51,157 nucleotides of DNA. Origin: Candidatus Buchananbacteria bacterium RIFCSPHIGHO2_01_FULL_44_11. GTDB taxonomy: Bacteria > Patescibacteriota > Patescibacteriia > Buchananbacterales > UBA6539. Positions 49,554-51,157 of the stretch are shown piece by piece. The notes under the pieces were generated by a model. It made no database searches. It worked only from the letters and a program-made list of their open reading frames with translations, and had not been told where the DNA came from. Position numbers and translations under genes: made by a program. The stretch spans positions 1 through 51,157 of the forward strand of contig MHIE01000001.1 of the NCBI GenBank assembly GCA_001817345.1, read 5' to 3'. Each line of letters starts with the position of its first letter. The stretch's first letter is position 1.

Positions 49554-50743
49554 ATTTTTTGCCAAATTAAAATACTTTCATAAAAAGGGGTGTCCCTTCG
49601 ACCAGTTCTTCTATTTACATGTCGATCAACTTTGCCAATTGATTTAAAACCAACGGCCTCTGGTTTGTATAGGCCATATTTATCATTTACCACTATTAAG
49701 ACGAGTCCGTTCTTTGTCATATATTCTCTTGTGTGTGATAACACGGCATTTATTCCATCAATATAATCCTTTTTTGCTTTTTCTGATTGGCCATTTTTTG
49801 CTGGGCCTATCTCTTTTGTTTCGTTGTTTTGTAGTTTTAAAAGTTCGTAAGCATATTTATGTTGTTCGTGATAGTCAATCAAACCAATGTAGGGGGGAGA
49901 AGTAAAAACCATATCAATACCATTGGGCAATTTAACAGTTCTAGAATCAGCATGATTTACAGTAACTTTTGCCCCTGTTTTAATTTTGGAAAATTCTTTT
50001 ACTCTCTCCAGAGTATCTATAGTATATCGTGATAAAAATTTATATGCCTCGTCAACTGGAGTACAAACCCTACCGTGCTTGAAGCACTGGTAAGGTTTAG
50101 TTTGAGGCACTTTTGGAAAATCCAAATCGTAATGTGTGACAAGTCGAGCAGAGCGAGCAGAGCGAGAAAGCACAATTTTTAATAAATCTTGATAGGTATA
50201 ATCTTTTATCAATCTTAAAAAGCATAAAAGCTCTTTTTGTGTATTCGGAGCAAACCAATTATTTATATACTCATTTTTTGTTGCGAACAGTTTATTTACC
50301 TTTTCGTCTTTTGAAAATTTGCTTTTGTAATTATATAACCGTTGCAATATATCTTTGATTTCTTTCTCTAAAAGTTGAACATCATAATCCGATGTTTTCA
50401 CTCTCGAAAGCAAAGTATTAAAAACAGAAATGTCCGTACCTATTGAATCGATACCTAAAGTATTTGCCTCTACTAAGGTTGTGCCGGAACCACAAAATGG
50501 ATCATAAACTAATTTGGGTTGATATTTTCTCAAAAATATCTCTACAAGTTGTGGAATAAATTTGCCCATATATGGATGCAAACGATGAACATGCTTTGTC
50601 CTTTCCATTTCTGGCAAATCTCGTTCTCGCCAATTTAAATTTAAATCCTCAAGTTTTGTATTAAAATTGACACTAGCAAAATTGACTAATGGCATTTGAT
50701 CATATTGTTTAGAAATTTTTTGAGCTACTGTGTTATCGTACAT
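49550..50743 (-). CDS. site-specific DNA methyltransferase (N4-cytosine/N6-adenine type)
   Basis: 397 residues. SAM-binding motif DPFCGSGTTLVEA (about 90) precedes the catalytic TSPPY (about 280), with about 190 residues between them that probably hold the target recognition domain. The TSPPY form favours N4-cytosine methylation. It protects host sites against the downstream endonuclease. It starts four bases after the regulator stop. Confidence 0.9.
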   Translation of the reverse strand: MYDNTVAQKISKQYDQMPLVNFASVNFNTKLEDLNLNWRERDLPEMERTKHVHRLHPYMGKFIPQLVEIFLRKYQPKLVYDPFCGSGTTLVEANTLGIDSIGTDISVFNTLLSRVKTSDYDVQLLEKEIKDILQRLYNYKSKFSKDEKVNKLFATKNEYINNWFAPNTQKELLCFLRLIKDYTYQDLLKIVLSRSARSARLVTHYDLDFPKVPQTKPYQCFKHGRVCTPVDEAYKFLSRYTIDTLERVKEFSKIKTGAKVTVNHADSRTVKLPNGIDMVFTSPPYIGLIDYHEQHKYAYELLKLQNNETKEIGPAKNGQSEKAKKDYIDGINAVLSHTREYMTKNGLVLIVVNDKYGLYKPEAVGFKSIGKVDRHVNRRTGRRDTPFYESILIWQKI

Positions 50744-50747
50744 AGTT

Positions 50748-50954
50748 TTATTTTATCAAATCCTCAATTGAAACACCGAAAGTTTTGGCTAATTTTGACA
50801 TAATAATAACAGACGGCTTTTTTATTACATTGCTTTCAATTTTCGTCAGGGTCGTATATTTAACACCAGATTTTTTAGCAAAATCTTCTTGGGATAATCC
50901 CTGTTTATTTCGGTACTTTTTTATATTCTCGCCTATGTTGATTTCTGTTGCCAT
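50748..50954 (-). CDS. XRE-family controller protein of the RM system
   Basis: A 68-residue helix-turn-helix protein: IGENIKKYRNKQGLSQEDFAKKSGVKYTTLTKIESN with helices 2-3 forming the DNA-binding unit. Size and position match C proteins that time methyltransferase before nuclease expression. A palindrome sits directly at its start. Confidence 0.88.
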   Translation of the reverse strand: MATEINIGENIKKYRNKQGLSQEDFAKKSGVKYTTLTKIESNVIKKPSVIIMSKLAKTFGVSIEDLIK

Positions 50955-50956
50955 AT

Positions 50957-50972
50957 TATCACTAATTTGATA
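50957..50972. promoter_or_regulatory. candidate C-box operator
   Basis: TATCA-CTAATT-TGATA, an inverted repeat directly upstream of the regulator ATG. A weak promoter (TTGAAA - 16 - TAATAC) overlaps this area on the minus strand. Autoregulation is inference. Confidence 0.5.
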
Positions 50973-51127
50973 GTATTAAAGTGTTATGTTATCCTTTCAA
51001 TATAATGATACCAAATAAATTGAAATCAATCAATAAAAATAAAGGGAGTTCCTTTGCGTTGCCCGCGCACGGGTGGGTTGGGGCAAGGGCAGCATCTTCT
51101 TTGGCGGCGCATTTCGCTTTGCGAAAT

Positions 51128-51157
51128 ACGGCCTCCAGTTCCGCCGAAAAAAAGGGC
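51128..51157. repeat. 30-bp inverted repeat, right copy
   Basis: Exact reverse complement of 46911-46940, reaching the window edge, so the match may extend further. The adjacent hairpin (ATTTCGC-TTT-GCGAAAT, 51111-51127) replaces the GCCAATTTCATTGGC hairpin of the left copy, while the flanking GCGCCGCC is shared. Confidence 0.9.

Overview
The window reads as a chromosomal segment of a Candidate Phyla Radiation (Patescibacteria, Parcubacteria-like) bacterium. The evidence is a full str-S10-spc ribosomal protein cluster in which rpsE is followed directly by rplO (no rpmD/uL30, a known CPR trait), several tiny GIY-YIG nucleases, short single-domain housekeeping proteins and many palindromic intergenic repeats. 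The assignment is inference from gene content; there is no 16S rRNA gene here. Standard code is used.

Layout: 1-1.3 kb, an isolated GC-rich orphan gene. 1.3-5.3 kb, a riboflavin operon (ribE-ribH-ribBA-ribD, minus strand) behind a promoter and an FMN riboswitch. 5.4-6.8 kb, a second GC-rich orphan, frameshifted in a G7 run. 6.8-12.2 kb, an EamA transporter, a DEAD-box helicase with a structured leader, typA, a repeat patch and a transglutaminase-like gene. 12.3-13.0 kb, a putative lipoprotein with a G10 tract. 13.0-15.1 kb, a tRNA/rpmG region with extraordinary architecture. 15.1-23.8 kb, TPR, tpiA, D,D-carboxypeptidase, scpB, a PRTase, an APH-like kinase, scpA, a YbaK-like protein, a GIY-YIG element and aspS. 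23.9-25.7 kb, two more GC-rich orphans. 25.7-44.6 kb, recO, ruvX, map, adk, secY and the ribosomal cluster through tuf, fusA, rpsG and rpsL, all on the minus strand. 44.7-46.5 kb, a site-2 protease, rpmB and pyrE. 46.5-51.2 kb, a defence-type module: an unidentified three-gene operon plus a C-M-R type II restriction-modification operon, flanked by a perfect 30-bp inverted repeat.

The most unusual content is at 13.0-15.1 kb. Intact tRNA-Thr(UGU), tRNA-Tyr(GUA) and tRNA-Thr(GGU) genes each lie inside another, interrupted tRNA gene of the same specificity. The interruption is always in the anticodon arm, with further insertions in T- and D-loops. The Thr inserts are built of palindromic units bounded by TCCCG...CGGGA (or TCCTCGA...TCGGGA) that abut as GGA|TCC. 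The Tyr insert carries two GIY-YIG nuclease genes. In-silico removal of three inserts from the tRNA-Thr(GGU) locus gives a 76-nt cloverleaf including CCA. A fourth, less clear case surrounds tRNA-Trp. Related palindromes occur inside the loops of other palindromes elsewhere in the window, which suggests a family of hairpin-loop-targeting insertion elements, some carrying a replacement tRNA.

A second theme is four monocistronic GC-rich genes with strong Shine-Dalgarno sites, mostly with near-consensus sigma70-type promoters and terminators, unlike the AT-richer, compact core genes. Two of them carry lesions. All calls come from reading the sequence; no searches were run.
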